Shown here: positions 36,227-46,213 of the stretch, piece after piece
How the letters are laid out: each line of letters starts with the position of its first letter
Numbering within the stretch: position 1 is the first letter of the stretch
Assembly: GCA_964529715.1 (NCBI GenBank)
Contig: CAZGXI010000013.1
Coordinates: forward strand, 1-64,000
Origin: CAZGXI01 sp964529715
GTDB taxonomy: Bacteria; Chloroflexota; Anaerolineae; Aggregatilineales; Ch27
Direction: 5' to 3'
DNA: 64,000 nt
Translations under genes and position numbers: made by a program
The notes under the pieces: generated by a model
The model's input: the letters and a program-made list of their open reading frames with translations, nothing else
Told to the model about the DNA's origin: nothing
Databases searched by the model: none

Positions 36227-37201
36227 ATGTCAGACCGAGTTTACATGCCGGGTCAAAAGCAGCCATTAACGTCACGCTGGACTGGTTGGGGAAACGCGCC
36301 CACAAGTTACTCGCTAAACAAGGGATACTGGCTGTTTCTGTTACCAGGCGCCCTGGCAGCATTGCTGGTCATTCTCATCCCCTTTCTGGTCAACGTCGGC
36401 ATCAGCTTTACGGAATGGTCCGGCGTGGGGACGCCGACCTGGATCGGCCTGGAAAACTATCAAAAACTCGTCCAGGACAGTACCTTCTGGGCCTCCTTTA
36501 GAAACAATCTGTATATGATCCTCGCCATGACGGTTCTCCCGACGATTATCGGGCTGTTCCTGGCCGTCATTCTCTTTGACTACATTGCCGCTCGATTCGG
36601 CAGGCGCGTCGCCAGTTTCTTCCGAGCCGGCTTCTACCTGCCTCAGATTTTACCGGTGGCGATTGCCGGTGTGGTCTGGAGGTGGATTTTGCAGCCGCAC
36701 TGGGGAGTCCTGAACTGGCTGCTGAACGCCGTAGGACTCGGCTTCCTGGCCCACAACTGGTTGGGGGATGCGGCGACAGCCATGCCAACCGTCATGGCGA
36801 TTATGGTCTGGTTCCAGATCGGCTACCCGCTGGTGATCTTTATGGCTGCCTTGCAGCGGGTCGATCCGACGCTGTACGAGGCCGCAGCCGTCGATGGCGC
36901 TTCGGGCTGGCAAAAGTTCTTCTACATCACCATTCACCAGATTCGCCCAGAGATTTTCGTGGTCGTCCTGATGACGATGATTCACGCGCTGAAAATCTTC
37001 GCGCAAATCTTCGTCCTAACCAGGGGCGGGCCAGGCCGGGCGACCATTGTGCCATCGTACTTTGCTTATCAGAATTTCTTTGAAAAGTCCGACGTCGGAT
37101 ACGGATCAGCAATTGCCACCATCATGACTCTGATCATCATCTTGCTGACGGTGGTGTTCTTGGGAGTGCAATCCCGACAGGAAACGGTGGAGAATTTCTA
37201 G
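36227..37201 (+). CDS. CUT1 sugar ABC permease, MalF type
   Basis: The 324-residue product has six membrane segments (GYWLFLLPGALAALLVILIP at the start) and the EAA loop TLYEAAAVDGASGWQKFFYI, then LTRGGPGRATIVPSYFAYQ near the end. It forms the pore with the next gene, whose ATG is one base past this stop. Confidence 0.93.
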   Translation: MSDRVYMPGQKQPLTSRWTGWGNAPTSYSLNKGYWLFLLPGALAALLVILIPFLVNVGISFTEWSGVGTPTWIGLENYQKLVQDSTFWASFRNNLYMILAMTVLPTIIGLFLAVILFDYIAARFGRRVASFFRAGFYLPQILPVAIAGVVWRWILQPHWGVLNWLLNAVGLGFLAHNWLGDAATAMPTVMAIMVWFQIGYPLVIFMAALQRVDPTLYEAAAVDGASGWQKFFYITIHQIRPEIFVVVLMTMIHALKIFAQIFVLTRGGPGRATIVPSYFAYQNFFEKSDVGYGSAIATIMTLIIILLTVVFLGVQSRQETVENF

Positions 37202-37202
37202 C

Positions 37203-38045
37203 ATGACCGCTACCCGGCCAATCACACGCGACCTGGGCCAATACGCGGCCCTCCTCGGCCTGACACTGCTGCTGATCGTGATGCTCTTCCCATTTTTCAT
37301 CGTGGCGATCAACGCCTTCAAATCGCCGACCGAGTACGCCAGCAACGGCCCCCTAAGCCTGCCACAAGGGCTTTACCTCACCGGCCTTGCTAATTTTTGG
37401 GATAGGGTGGACTTTGGCCAGAAGCTGGTCAACAGCACGATCATCAGCCTCTCGGTGGCCGTGTTAGGCGTTGTGCTCTCGTTGCTTAACGCTTTTGCCC
37501 TGGGCATCGGCAGAATCCGGGGAAGAACACTGCTGCTTGTCTTCTTTCTGATGGCAAACACCATGCCGCAGGAAGCCCTAGCCTATCCCTTGTACTACTT
37601 CGCCAAGTTCTTCGGCATCTACAACAGCCAGTTTGCAGTCATTCTGGTGCTATCGGTGATCCAAAGCGCCTTTGGTACTTATCTGTTATCCTCTGCCTTC
37701 AGCGCCTTCCCACGAGAGATGATTGAGGCCGCTTTGATCGACGGCTGCGGCAAAACCAGGGCCTTGTTTCGCATTGTCGTGCCGATCAGTATGCCGACCC
37801 TCTCGGTGCTATTTGTGTTCTTTTTCATTTGGACCTGGAACGAGTTTTTCTTGCCGATGATTCTGCTGGTCTCAACATCACGGCAAACCGTCCCGCTCGC
37901 CATCGCCGTGCTCCAGGGACAGCACAACATGGACGCAACCACGTCAAGCGCATCGGCGCTGCTTGGTATTCTTCCGTGCATCGTTTTCTTTTTGCTTTTC
38001 CAAAGGACATTGACCAGGGGGATCACGGCGGGAAGTTATCGCTAA
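37203..38045 (+). CDS. CUT1 sugar ABC permease, MalG type
   Basis: The 280-residue product carries the EAA loop EMIEAALIDGCGKTRALFRI and ends LTRGITAGSYR, as expected for MalG-type subunits. It begins directly after the MalF-type stop, indicating coupled translation. No ATPase gene accompanies this set. Confidence 0.93.
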   Translation: MTATRPITRDLGQYAALLGLTLLLIVMLFPFFIVAINAFKSPTEYASNGPLSLPQGLYLTGLANFWDRVDFGQKLVNSTIISLSVAVLGVVLSLLNAFALGIGRIRGRTLLLVFFLMANTMPQEALAYPLYYFAKFFGIYNSQFAVILVLSVIQSAFGTYLLSSAFSAFPREMIEAALIDGCGKTRALFRIVVPISMPTLSVLFVFFFIWTWNEFFLPMILLVSTSRQTVPLAIAVLQGQHNMDATTSSASALLGILPCIVFFLLFQRTLTRGITAGSYR

Positions 38046-38151
38046 CCCTGCCGCTCGCCTGTTCTCGCCGGTCGGATGCTTTTCCATCTGGGCATCCGAC
38101 CAGACATCCCAGGCGGAATTCGCTCAGTTTCGCTCATAAAGAGGCAAAGCC

Positions 38152-40188
38152 ATGAAATTTGAACAAGGTCAGTGGCTGTTACTTCCCGGCATACAGGCCA
38201 TCTACCCGCTTGCCGTCGTCGAGGTACGCACCGAACCAGACGCGCTGACGATTATCGGTTACGATCACGTCATCCAATCGCGGGACGATTACCACGATGG
38301 GGCGGTCATCATCGTGCGTTTTACTTCGCCTATGCCTGACGTGATTCGGGTGCAGATCACGCACTTCAAGGGGCGGCGCGAGCACCTGCCGGTTTTTGAC
38401 CTAGACTACACCGCTGTCAACCCTACTGCATCGATTGGACGCGACGATCAGAAAGCCTGGCTAAAAGCAGGCCATCTGTCGGTGGTCGCCCCCGTACAGG
38501 GGGAATGGGGATTCACTTTCTACAGAGATGCCCAACCCCTGACAAACAGCGGGCGACGCGCCATCGGGCTGTTCAAGCGAGACGGCAAAACCTACCTGCG
38601 CGAACAACTGGCGCTGAACATCGGGGAAACCGTTTATGGCCTGGGCGAACATTTTGGCCCGTTCGTCAAGAACGGCCAAGCCATCGACATGTGGAACGAG
38701 GATGGCGGCACCTGCACCGAATACACTTACAAGAACATCCCTTTCTACCTGACCAACCGTGGCTATGGCGTGCTGGTCAACCATCCGGGCCGCGTCGCGT
38801 TCGAGGTTGGGTCTCATCACGTCAATCGGGTGCAATTCAGTGTCGAGGGACACAGCCTGGATTATTACATCTTCGGCGGTCCGACGCCGAAAGAGGCGCT
38901 TGAGCAGTATACGGCCCTGAGTGGCCGCCCTGCCCTGCCACCTGCATGGTCGTTCGGGCTATGGCTTTCCACGTCGTTCATCACCAACTACAACGAGCAG
39001 GACATCCTCGCCAACATCGCACGCATGGAAGACCTCGGCATTCCTATCGGTGTGTTCCACTTCGATTGCTTCTGGATGAAAGAACTGACCTGGTGCAGCT
39101 TTTTGTGGGACGAACGCCATTTCCCCGATCCGGTCGGGATGCTGCGCCGTATCAAAGACAAGGGGATCAGGGTGTGCGTGTGGATCAATCCCTACATCTC
39201 CCAGGCCTCGCCGCTATTTGACGAAGGCGCGGCGCAGTCTTATTTCCTGAGCACCCCCGACGGCGATGTTTATCAGGTCGATCAATGGCAACCCGGCATG
39301 GCTTTTGTGGACTTCACCAACCCGGCGGCACGCGCCTGGTATGCCGATAAGCTCAAGGCGCTGATCGACATGGGCGTAGATACTTTCAAGACAGACTTCG
39401 GGGAACGCATTCCCGCCGACGCGCAATACCATAACGGAGCCAACCCGGAGCGAATGCACAACTACTATAGCTATCTCTACAACCAGACCGTCTTCGACTT
39501 GCTGCGGCGGGTCAAGGGTGAGGGCGAGGCCGTGCTCTTCGCCCGGTCTGCCACCTGCGGCGGGCAGAAGTTCCCCGTCCATTGGGGCGGCGACAACAGC
39601 TCGACCTACAACTCGATGGCCGAAACCCTGCGCGGTGGATTGTCGCTGGGGTTGTGTGGCTTTGGCTTCTGGAGCCACGACATCAGCGGCTTTATTGGCA
39701 CGGCGACTCCAGACCTGTACAAACGCTGGGTGGCATTCGGCCTGCTATCTTCTCACAGCCGTCTGCACGGCAACGACAGCGTGCGTACACCCTGGCTGTT
39801 CGACGAGGAGGCGGTCGATGTGCTGCGTTTTTTCAACCGCCTGAAGACCCACCTGATGCCCTATCTGCTCGACGCAGCACAAGAGGCGCACGAACACGGC
39901 TGGCCAATGCTGCGGGCAATGGTTCTGGAATTTCCCGACGATCCGGCCTGCCGCTACCTAGACACGCAGTATATGCTCGGCCCGGCGTTACTGGTTGCGC
40001 CGATCTTCGATCCCAGCGGGGAGACACAATATTACCTACCAGAAGGCACATGGCACAACCTGCTGACAGGCGAAGTCGTCAACGGCCCCTGTTGGCGTAA
40101 AGAGAAGCACGGCTATTTCAGCCTGCCTCTCTGGGTACACACCGAACGCGGCGCAGCATGGTCATGCCTGGCCCCGCCGGTCGCTTAA
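38152..40188 (+). CDS. yicI: GH31 alpha-xylosidase, YicI-like
   Basis: The 678-residue product matches the E. coli alpha-xylosidase YicI closely in its catalytic half: DTFKTDFGERIPADAQYHNG (nucleophile Asp 415), VLFARSATCGGQKFPVHWGG followed by acid/base Asp 481, FGFWSHDISGF and RWVAFGLLSSHSRLHGN. The two Asp positions are within one residue of those in YicI. The C-terminus is shorter (YicI is about 770 residues). The family releases alpha-linked xylose from isoprimeverose-type ends of xyloglucan oligosaccharides. No signal peptide, so it works in the cytoplasm on what the adjacent CUT1 transporter brings in. AAGAGG precedes the ATG. Confidence 0.93.
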   Translation: MKFEQGQWLLLPGIQAIYPLAVVEVRTEPDALTIIGYDHVIQSRDDYHDGAVIIVRFTSPMPDVIRVQITHFKGRREHLPVFDLDYTAVNPTASIGRDDQKAWLKAGHLSVVAPVQGEWGFTFYRDAQPLTNSGRRAIGLFKRDGKTYLREQLALNIGETVYGLGEHFGPFVKNGQAIDMWNEDGGTCTEYTYKNIPFYLTNRGYGVLVNHPGRVAFEVGSHHVNRVQFSVEGHSLDYYIFGGPTPKEALEQYTALSGRPALPPAWSFGLWLSTSFITNYNEQDILANIARMEDLGIPIGVFHFDCFWMKELTWCSFLWDERHFPDPVGMLRRIKDKGIRVCVWINPYISQASPLFDEGAAQSYFLSTPDGDVYQVDQWQPGMAFVDFTNPAARAWYADKLKALIDMGVDTFKTDFGERIPADAQYHNGANPERMHNYYSYLYNQTVFDLLRRVKGEGEAVLFARSATCGGQKFPVHWGGDNSSTYNSMAETLRGGLSLGLCGFGFWSHDISGFIGTATPDLYKRWVAFGLLSSHSRLHGNDSVRTPWLFDEEAVDVLRFFNRLKTHLMPYLLDAAQEAHEHGWPMLRAMVLEFPDDPACRYLDTQYMLGPALLVAPIFDPSGETQYYLPEGTWHNLLTGEVVNGPCWRKEKHGYFSLPLWVHTERGAAWSCLAPPVA

Positions 40189-40223
40189 GAAAGGAATACC
40201 AGCTAATCTGATGTGCAGGGCCG

Positions 40224-40294
40224 CCCCGGTGCAAACTCCGGGGTTGAAAAAGATAGACCCTCTGGGCTGAATATAAAATGTGTAGTCCAGAGGG
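40224..40294 (+). terminator. Two hairpins downstream of the alpha-xylosidase gene
   Basis: CCCCGG/CCGGGG (40224-40229 with 40238-40243) and CCCTCTGG/CCAGAGGG (40258-40265 with 40287-40294) are both perfect. They begin 36 bases after the stop and probably end the operon. Neither has a strong T-run. Confidence 0.5.
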
Positions 40295-40372
40295 CTTGCC
40301 TTCGCTCCCCTGAGGTCAAACGACACAATCTCCGCCGTTGGGCCATTTGACATTGGATCTTCTGCACAAGTC

Positions 40373-40401
40373 TTGACATCCACAGCAATTTACGTTATGC
40401 T
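40373..40401 (+). promoter_or_regulatory. Sigma70-type promoter
   Basis: A consensus -35 box TTGACA (40373-40378) stands 17 bases before TATGCT (40396-40401). It points toward the binding-protein gene at 40798, which would give a leader of nearly 400 bases. It is the best sigma70 match I found in the window. Confidence 0.65.
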
Positions 40402-40662
40402 TGATCATGAATACGAATTCACAAAGTGTCTTAGCAATCCTCTGCATCTGAAAACCCAAGGGACCACTGCTTCGGTCGAGCAGGAAGAGGGCCAAATGCC
40501 CCCTATCTCTGTGTTCTCCTTCGATTCCGAAGATTCAGATAGCAGGAAAAGCAAAGGGAAAATCAGCATTAGTGCATACTATCCAAACCACTTCCTGGGA
40601 TACACAACCAGCGGGCCTGTTTGAGGTTGCCATCATTCTGTTTGTTCATATCAAGGAGGACG

Positions 40663-40692
40663 ATGCCATCTAATCCGATAAATGTCGCTTGA
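40663..40692 (+). CDS. Possible 9-codon leader peptide ORF
   Basis: AAGGAGG (40653) precedes ATG by 4 bases, and the frame reads MPSNPINVA then TGA. A ribosome-binding site this strong on a 9-residue frame, followed by an 11-bp hairpin, looks like a leader. The peptide has no run of one amino acid, so classical attenuation is not evident. Confidence 0.35.
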   Translation: MPSNPINVA

Positions 40693-40725
40693 AAAGCCAA
40701 AACAGGTTAGCCAGGTCTGCCTCTT

Positions 40726-40757
40726 GCAGTTCCTTATGTCGCACCTTAAGGAACTGC
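40726..40757 (+). promoter_or_regulatory. 11-bp stem-loop in the 5' leader of the binding-protein gene
   Basis: GCAGTTCCTTA and TAAGGAACTGC pair perfectly with a 10-base loop, 40 bases before the ATG. It may stabilise the mRNA 5' end or act with the short leader ORF upstream. Confidence 0.5.
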
Positions 40758-40797
40758 CCCGCAAGTTCTGCACCTCATTCTTGAAAGGGGAGCTTCA

Positions 40798-42162
40798 ATG
40801 TTCAAGCGCTCGTATTTTCTCGTCTTCTCGCTGATCCTCACGCTGGCGCTGATGCTGCCCATGCTGTCGATGGGTACAACACTGGCCCAGGGCGACCCGA
40901 CCGCCACCCCCGCCCCTACCGCCACCCCAATCGTCGCCGAAATGGGCACTGGTGCTACTCACATTTCGTTTTGGAACGGTCTCACCGGCTCCGACGGCGT
41001 GACTCTGAACGAAATGCTGGCTCAGTATGCCCAGGAAAACCCGGATATTTCCATCACCACCGAGATCATCCCCTGGGCTACCCTCTACACGAAACTACAG
41101 GCCGCCTTCGTGGCGGATGAGGCGCCCGATGTGTTCCTCATTCGCGTGGCACAGCTTCCGCAGTTCGTCAGTTACGGAGTGATCCGCGACCTGACCGACT
41201 GGTACACCAGCGGCGGCGGGTTCCTGCCGGATGAAGACTTTGCCCAGCCAGCTTTCAGCAGACTGTGGATCGATGGTCGGGCCTATGCTGTCCCGCTGGA
41301 CAACCACGGGCGCGGCGCCTGGATCAACCTGGATCACTTTGAAGCCGCCGGGCTGGACCCCAATGACATCCCGGAGACCTTTGAGGAAGCACTCGCCATC
41401 TTCCAGCAGCTCACCCTCGACGAAAACGGCAACAACGCTGCTTCTGAAGACTTTAATCCCGACGCAGTCGTGCAATGGGGCTTCTCGCCGGAGTGGTTGT
41501 GGACCGACTGGCTTAGCTATGGCTGGGGCAGCGGTGGCGAGATCGTCAGCGAAGACGGCAGAACGGCGACCGTGAACTCGCCTGGCATGGTGTTGGCGCT
41601 GCAACGGATGTATGACCTGATCTACGAATACCACGTCATGCCACAACCCGCCGGCTGGGACTCCTGGGCTGCCTTCTCCGCTGGCACGCTTTCGATCATC
41701 CCGACCGGGACGTGGTTCCGCAACTTCGCCGCAACGCTGACCGACATCCGCAGCCAGGCCTGGCCGGTGTTGCCAATCGGTGAAGAGCGTGCTACCTGGA
41801 TTGGCTCGCACGTCTTCGTAGTGCCTGCCAGCACCGAGGGGGCGCAGCTTGAAGCCGTTCGGGATATGATTGCCTGGGTCACTGACCATCAGGTCCTCTG
41901 GGCAGCGTCCGGCCAGGTACCGGCCCGCATCTCCGCCCAGCAGGCCCTTGATCCGGAGAACTACCCGTCCAACATCCTGCTTGGCCAGACCTTCCAGCAG
42001 TACGGTCGTCTGGAACCGCCATGCGTGACAATCCTCGAAATCGAAGACGTCATGAACGCTGAACTGAGCGCCGCGCTGGCCGATCAAAAGACCCCGCAGC
42101 AGGCGCTGGACGATGCCAATGCGCGTATTCAGGAAGCCCTGAACCGCCAGCCCTGCCAGTAG
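40798..42162 (+). CDS. CUT1 sugar-binding protein with Thr/Pro-rich N-terminal linker
   Basis: The 454-residue product has a signal peptide (YFLVFSLILTLALMLPMLSM, cut near LAQG) and then a short linker of the DPTATPAPTATP type before the family 1 binding fold (THISFWNGLTGSDG; DEAPDVFLIRVAQLPQ; AYAVPLDNHGRGAWINLDHF; SIIPTGTWFRNF). The linker may hold the protein off the membrane or wall. GGGGAG precedes the ATG by 6 bases. It is first in an operon with two permeases and a GH51 enzyme, so arabinose-containing oligosaccharides are the probable ligand. Confidence 0.92.
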   Translation: MFKRSYFLVFSLILTLALMLPMLSMGTTLAQGDPTATPAPTATPIVAEMGTGATHISFWNGLTGSDGVTLNEMLAQYAQENPDISITTEIIPWATLYTKLQAAFVADEAPDVFLIRVAQLPQFVSYGVIRDLTDWYTSGGGFLPDEDFAQPAFSRLWIDGRAYAVPLDNHGRGAWINLDHFEAAGLDPNDIPETFEEALAIFQQLTLDENGNNAASEDFNPDAVVQWGFSPEWLWTDWLSYGWGSGGEIVSEDGRTATVNSPGMVLALQRMYDLIYEYHVMPQPAGWDSWAAFSAGTLSIIPTGTWFRNFAATLTDIRSQAWPVLPIGEERATWIGSHVFVVPASTEGAQLEAVRDMIAWVTDHQVLWAASGQVPARISAQQALDPENYPSNILLGQTFQQYGRLEPPCVTILEIEDVMNAELSAALADQKTPQQALDDANARIQEALNRQPCQ

Positions 42163-42200
42163 TAGTTAACTGCCAGCTAAGGTGGCTCAGCCGTATCTAG

Positions 42201-42229
42201 GGTGCAGGGGAGCTTTTCTCCCCTGCACC
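42201..42229 (+). promoter_or_regulatory. Perfect 12-bp stem-loop between binding-protein and permease genes
   Basis: GGTGCAGGGGAG and CTCCCCTGCACC pair perfectly around CTTTT, 38 bases after the binding-protein stop. The next ATG is 131 bases further on. Same placement as in the other transporter operons of the window. Confidence 0.7.
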
Positions 42230-42360
42230 ACTGGTGAACACCTTCTCGCGCTACCGGCTCGATAGTTGTTCCCGGCAGTGTGGTCGAGAACGCGGAGAGG
42301 GGCCATCCCCTACGGATGACACAGGCTGCATTGATCGCAAGCAACAGAGGAAGTCCCAAT

Positions 42361-43299
42361 ATGGCAAAACAAGAGAGGGTCCTGAGACCTGCATTCTTCA
42401 GGAAACTGGCGCCGCCCTTCCAGCTCACACTCGGTCGGCGCGAGGCGCTGATGGCCTATCTTTTTTTGGCCCCTTTCCTGGTTTTCTTCAGCATCTTCAC
42501 TGTCAGGGCCATCATTTCAGCGGTCGACGTGAGTTTTTATGAGTGGCAGGTCCTCCGCCCGAATCGCCCCTTCATTGGTCTGAGCAATTACATCGAATTG
42601 TTCAACGACCAGGTGTGGTGGATCGCCCTTAAGAATACCCTGGTGTTTGCGGTGATGACGGTGGCTGGCACGAGCGTCGTGGCGCTGATGGCCGCCCTGG
42701 CAGTCACCCGGCCAATACGCGGCCAGAATTTTTTCCGCGTTCTGCTCTACATGCCCAGTTTGCTGTCGGTAGGCGCAGTGGGCCTAATTTGGGTCTGGCT
42801 ACTCAGCACCCAGTTCGGGGTCATCAACTACGGGCTGAGCTTTCTGGGCATCCGGCCCATCAACTGGTTAGGGGATGAGGGCCTGGTCATCCCCTCACTC
42901 AGCCTGACCACCGTCTGGTGGGGCTTCGGATTTCCGATGCTGATCTTCATCGCCGGGTTACAGGGCATCCCCGAACAGTTCTACGAGGCGGCTCGGATCG
43001 ATGGTGCCAATGGACGGCAGCTTTTCCTGCATATCACGCTCCCGCTGCTGCGCCCGACGATCCTATTTGTGACAGTCACAGGCTTCATCGCACATGTTCA
43101 GGTTTTTGGACAACCCTTCATCATGACCTCCGGAGGGCCGGGGCGCGCATCCTATACGGTCATCTACTACCTGTATGAGATCGCCTATCGCGCCTTCCGC
43201 ATGGGATACGGCTCGGCGGTGGCAATCACCATCGCTGTGATTATTGCCGCCTTCACCATCGCTCAGTTCAGACTGATTGGTCAGCGGGTTGAGTATTGA
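42361..43299 (+). CDS. CUT1 sugar ABC permease, MalF type
   Basis: The ATG at 42361 has AGAGGAAG upstream; 27 open codons before it lack a ribosome-binding site. The 312-residue product has the usual six membrane segments (LMAYLFLAPFLVFFSIFTV first) and the EAA loop EQFYEAARIDGANGRQLFLH, and ends near RLIGQRVEY. Confidence 0.92.
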   Translation: MAKQERVLRPAFFRKLAPPFQLTLGRREALMAYLFLAPFLVFFSIFTVRAIISAVDVSFYEWQVLRPNRPFIGLSNYIELFNDQVWWIALKNTLVFAVMTVAGTSVVALMAALAVTRPIRGQNFFRVLLYMPSLLSVGAVGLIWVWLLSTQFGVINYGLSFLGIRPINWLGDEGLVIPSLSLTTVWWGFGFPMLIFIAGLQGIPEQFYEAARIDGANGRQLFLHITLPLLRPTILFVTVTGFIAHVQVFGQPFIMTSGGPGRASYTVIYYLYEIAYRAFRMGYGSAVAITIAVIIAAFTIAQFRLIGQRVEY

Positions 43300-43312
43300 T
43301 TGGCGAGGATCA

Positions 43313-44167
43313 ATGACGATGATGTCTAGAAGGCCATCCCTCCGTTCCTCGAATGTGTGGGCATATATCTACCTGATTGCCCTGAGCCTGTTTGTTGTGG
43401 TCCCTCTGCTCACGGTCATCTTGCAATCTTTTATGACCAATCAGGAAGTCAACCGCTGGCCTCCCCAGATTATCCCGACAACGCCCTCCCTGTGGGGCTA
43501 CGAAACAGTGCTCACCCAACAGGACCTGAAGCTGGGCATCTGGCTGCGCAACAGCATCTTTGCTGCGACGGCCTACACGTTGGCGGTGCTGGCAATCTGC
43601 TCACCAGCGGCGTATGCGTTCGCCAGACTGCGATTTCCGGGCAACAAACTGCTGTTTGGCTTTCTCATGATCACGGTGATGATTCCCGGCCAGGTAACGC
43701 TTATCCCGAACTTTTTGCTGATGCGTGACCTGCACTTCCTCGACACTTTCAACGCGCTGATCTGGCCTGGCGCTGCGAACGTGTTCGCCGTCTTCTTGCT
43801 AAGGCAGTTCTTTATGCAGATTCCGCGCGAACTGGAGGAAGCGGCGATCCTCGATGGCGCCACCTACTGGGGACGCTTCACGCGCGTCATTTTGCCGCTC
43901 TCGACCAACGCACTGACGGCCCTGGCAATTTTCGTCTTCCTCGGTCACTACAATGACCTGTTCTGGCCGTTCATCGTGACCAACAGCCTGGAGACACGCA
44001 CCCTGCCCGTCGGGTTGACCATTTTGAATTCTTCTTATGCAGGCCAGTATCGCCCAATGGTGCTCGCGGGCGCGGTGCTGGCTTCGATTCCGATCCTGAT
44101 CGTGTATGTGATCTTCCAACGCCGCATCATCCAGGGCGTTACCCTGACCGGGATGGGAGGTCGCTAG
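43313..44167 (+). CDS. CUT1 sugar ABC permease, MalG type
   Basis: The 284-residue product has the EAA loop [20 protein letters not shown] and ends [13 protein letters not shown] lies 4 bases before the ATG at 43313; ATGs at 43319 and 43322 are also possible. It follows the MalF-type gene by 13 bases and precedes the GH51 gene by 52 bases. Confidence 0.92.
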   Translation: MTMMSRRPSLRSSNVWAYIYLIALSLFVVVPLLTVILQSFMTNQEVNRWPPQIIPTTPSLWGYETVLTQQDLKLGIWLRNSIFAATAYTLAVLAICSPAAYAFARLRFPGNKLLFGFLMITVMIPGQVTLIPNFLLMRDLHFLDTFNALIWPGAANVFAVFLLRQFFMQIPRELEEAAILDGATYWGRFTRVILPLSTNALTALAIFVFLGHYNDLFWPFIVTNSLETRTLPVGLTILNSSYAGQYRPMVLAGAVLASIPILIVYVIFQRRIIQGVTLTGMGGR

Positions 44168-44219
44168 AATCCCACCGTTCCGGTTTTGCTCAGCTACTAT
44201 ATACACAAGAGAAAACAAC

Positions 44220-45725
44220 ATGCCTCGTTCAACAACCGACATCTATCTCGACACCAACCGCACCATCAGCGCAATTTCGCCCCTGCTATTCAGTGGCTTC
44301 GCCGAACACCTGGGACGCGCGATTTATGAGGGCATCTACGATCCTGAGTCTCCCCAGGCCGACGAACGCGGTCTGCGCAAAGATGTGCTGGCAGCGCTGC
44401 GCGAATTAAACTTCCGTGCGATGCGCTATCCTGGTGGCAACTTCGTGAGCGGTTATCGCTGGCAAGATGGCGTCGGTCCACGCGACCAGCGCCCCCGCCG
44501 CCGTGACCTGGCCTGGCAGACGCTGGAAACCAACCAGTTCGGCACCGACGAATTCATCGAATTCTGTAGAGCCATTCAGACCGAGCCGATGCTGGCCGTC
44601 AACCTGGGCACTGGCACCATTCAGGACGCAGCCAATCTCGTCGAATACTGTAATGCCCCCGTCGGCACGCAGTACGCCGACCTGCGGGCCGCACACGGAC
44701 ACCATGAGCCATATGGGGTCAAATACTGGTGTCTGGGAAACGAGATGGACGGCCCCTGGCAGATCGGGCATCTCGAAGCGGATGACTATGGCAAGAAAGC
44801 CCACGAAGCCGCCAAGATGATGCGCTGGCACGACCCCTCCATCAAGCTCGTGCTGGCCGGTTCATCCTCCATCTGGATGCCAACCTACCCCGAATGGGAT
44901 CGCATTGTGCTCGAACGCTGTTGGGATCAGGTTGACTACCACTCGATGCACTATTATGCCAGCAATCGGGATAACGATACAGCCAGTTACCTGGCCCTCA
45001 GCGCCGAATTCGAGACTTACTTAGATACCCTGTCTGGGGTTCTGCGTTACGTCAAGATCAAGCAACGCTCAAAGCACGATGTGTATCTGTCGTGGGATGA
45101 ATGGAATGTGTGGTATCGGGCAAATGGGCCAGACGATGTGCAGGGCAAATGGGCCACAGCGCCGCATCTTCTCGAAGAAGTGTACAACCTCGAAGATGCA
45201 CTCGTGGTCGCCCAGTGGATGAATGTCTTCCTGCGAAAATCCGACGTGCTCAAGGCAGCCTGCCTGGCCCAGGTCGTCAACGTGATCGCGCCCATCCTGA
45301 CAACCCGCGATGCGCTGCTCAAGCAATCGATTTACTATCCTTTCATGCTGTTCAGCAAACTGGCCTCCGGCGACGCGCTGGACGTCGCGGTGAAAGCGCC
45401 GTTTTACCACACTGCCAAGTTCGGCGATATGCCCCTGGTGGATGTCTCAGCTTCTTACGACGCAGCGAAACAGGCAGGTGCGGTCTTCATCGTCAACCGC
45501 AGCCAGACAGATAGCCTGCCGGTGGAAATGCATTGGCAGGATCGCGCACCGCAGCGCATTGAGGCGGTGCATCAACTTGCCGGCACGGACCCGAAGGCTG
45601 CCAATAGCTTCGAGAATCCCAACCAGGTCGTCGCCGTGCAGGTGAAGGCGCCCACGCTCCAGGAGAAGAGCGCCACACTGGTGTTGCCGCCGCTCTCGTT
45701 CACCGCTGTCGAAGTTCGCTATTAA
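44220..45725 (+). CDS. abfA: GH51 alpha-L-arabinofuranosidase
   Basis: The 501-residue product has the GH51 signature residues: AIYEGIYDP near the N-terminus, [33 protein letters not shown] (acid/base Glu about 175) and [12 protein letters not shown] (nucleophile Glu about 294). The enzyme removes terminal alpha-L-arabinofuranose from arabinan or arabinoxylan oligosaccharides. No signal peptide: it acts in the cytoplasm after import by the transporter encoded directly upstream. Length and motif spacing match family members such as AbfA of Geobacillus. Confidence 0.96.
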   Translation: MPRSTTDIYLDTNRTISAISPLLFSGFAEHLGRAIYEGIYDPESPQADERGLRKDVLAALRELNFRAMRYPGGNFVSGYRWQDGVGPRDQRPRRRDLAWQTLETNQFGTDEFIEFCRAIQTEPMLAVNLGTGTIQDAANLVEYCNAPVGTQYADLRAAHGHHEPYGVKYWCLGNEMDGPWQIGHLEADDYGKKAHEAAKMMRWHDPSIKLVLAGSSSIWMPTYPEWDRIVLERCWDQVDYHSMHYYASNRDNDTASYLALSAEFETYLDTLSGVLRYVKIKQRSKHDVYLSWDEWNVWYRANGPDDVQGKWATAPHLLEEVYNLEDALVVAQWMNVFLRKSDVLKAACLAQVVNVIAPILTTRDALLKQSIYYPFMLFSKLASGDALDVAVKAPFYHTAKFGDMPLVDVSASYDAAKQAGAVFIVNRSQTDSLPVEMHWQDRAPQRIEAVHQLAGTDPKAANSFENPNQVVAVQVKAPTLQEKSATLVLPPLSFTAVEVRY

Positions 45726-45834
45726 CAGCGAGAGGGCTGCCTTATGACATTCTGCAACCGAATCGCGCTGTAAGGACTCAGAAAAATCACTGGTCGCCGC
45801 TACGGCCATTTGCAAGCGCGGCGACCAGAACTTA

Positions 45835-46025
45835 CCTCTCATGTGGTGCGATAGACGCCTACGCGAGGTGCAGGTTTTGAGCACCGGGGCCTTCAGTCCC
45901 CGGCTACGGATGCAAAGTCCACTTCAGTAGACTGCCGGTCTCGGTCTTGCCCCGCATTTTTAGTCCCTTCAGCGGGCTTTGCAGACTTAGCCAGGGGGGT
46001 GAACCCCCGGCAACCGGGACAGACA
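45835..46025. repeat. Non-coding block of short TTCAG-centred inverted repeats
   Basis: Within the 488-bp gap between GH51 and LacI there are several related units built around TTCAG: CCGGGG-CCTTCAGT-CCCCGG, then CACTTCAGTAGACT, then CCCTTCAGCGGGCTT, and finally GGGGGT-GA-ACCCCC. The style resembles interspersed repeats common in Chloroflexota and cyanobacterial genomes, but I cannot name the family. I see no gene here. Confidence 0.5.
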
Positions 46026-46213
46026 CGGTCGTTTTTTGAAACTTACACATGGGGTCAGCTTGCGCATTTGCCGCTCTACGTATATTTTTGTCATTGCTTG
46101 CGGATGTAACGCTTTCGCAATAAGAATCCGGAATCAACACCGCGACCTAAACAGCGCCCTTTCCTTGTTTCCTTAAATGGCGCGGTGATGAGTGAGAAAA
46201 AAACCGCTACCTT

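Noticed and set aside
46090..46120. TTGCG...CGCAA as operator of the LacI gene at 46214
   Set aside because: The arms are only 5 bp with 13 bases between them and the centre does not follow the LacI pattern; too weak to list.
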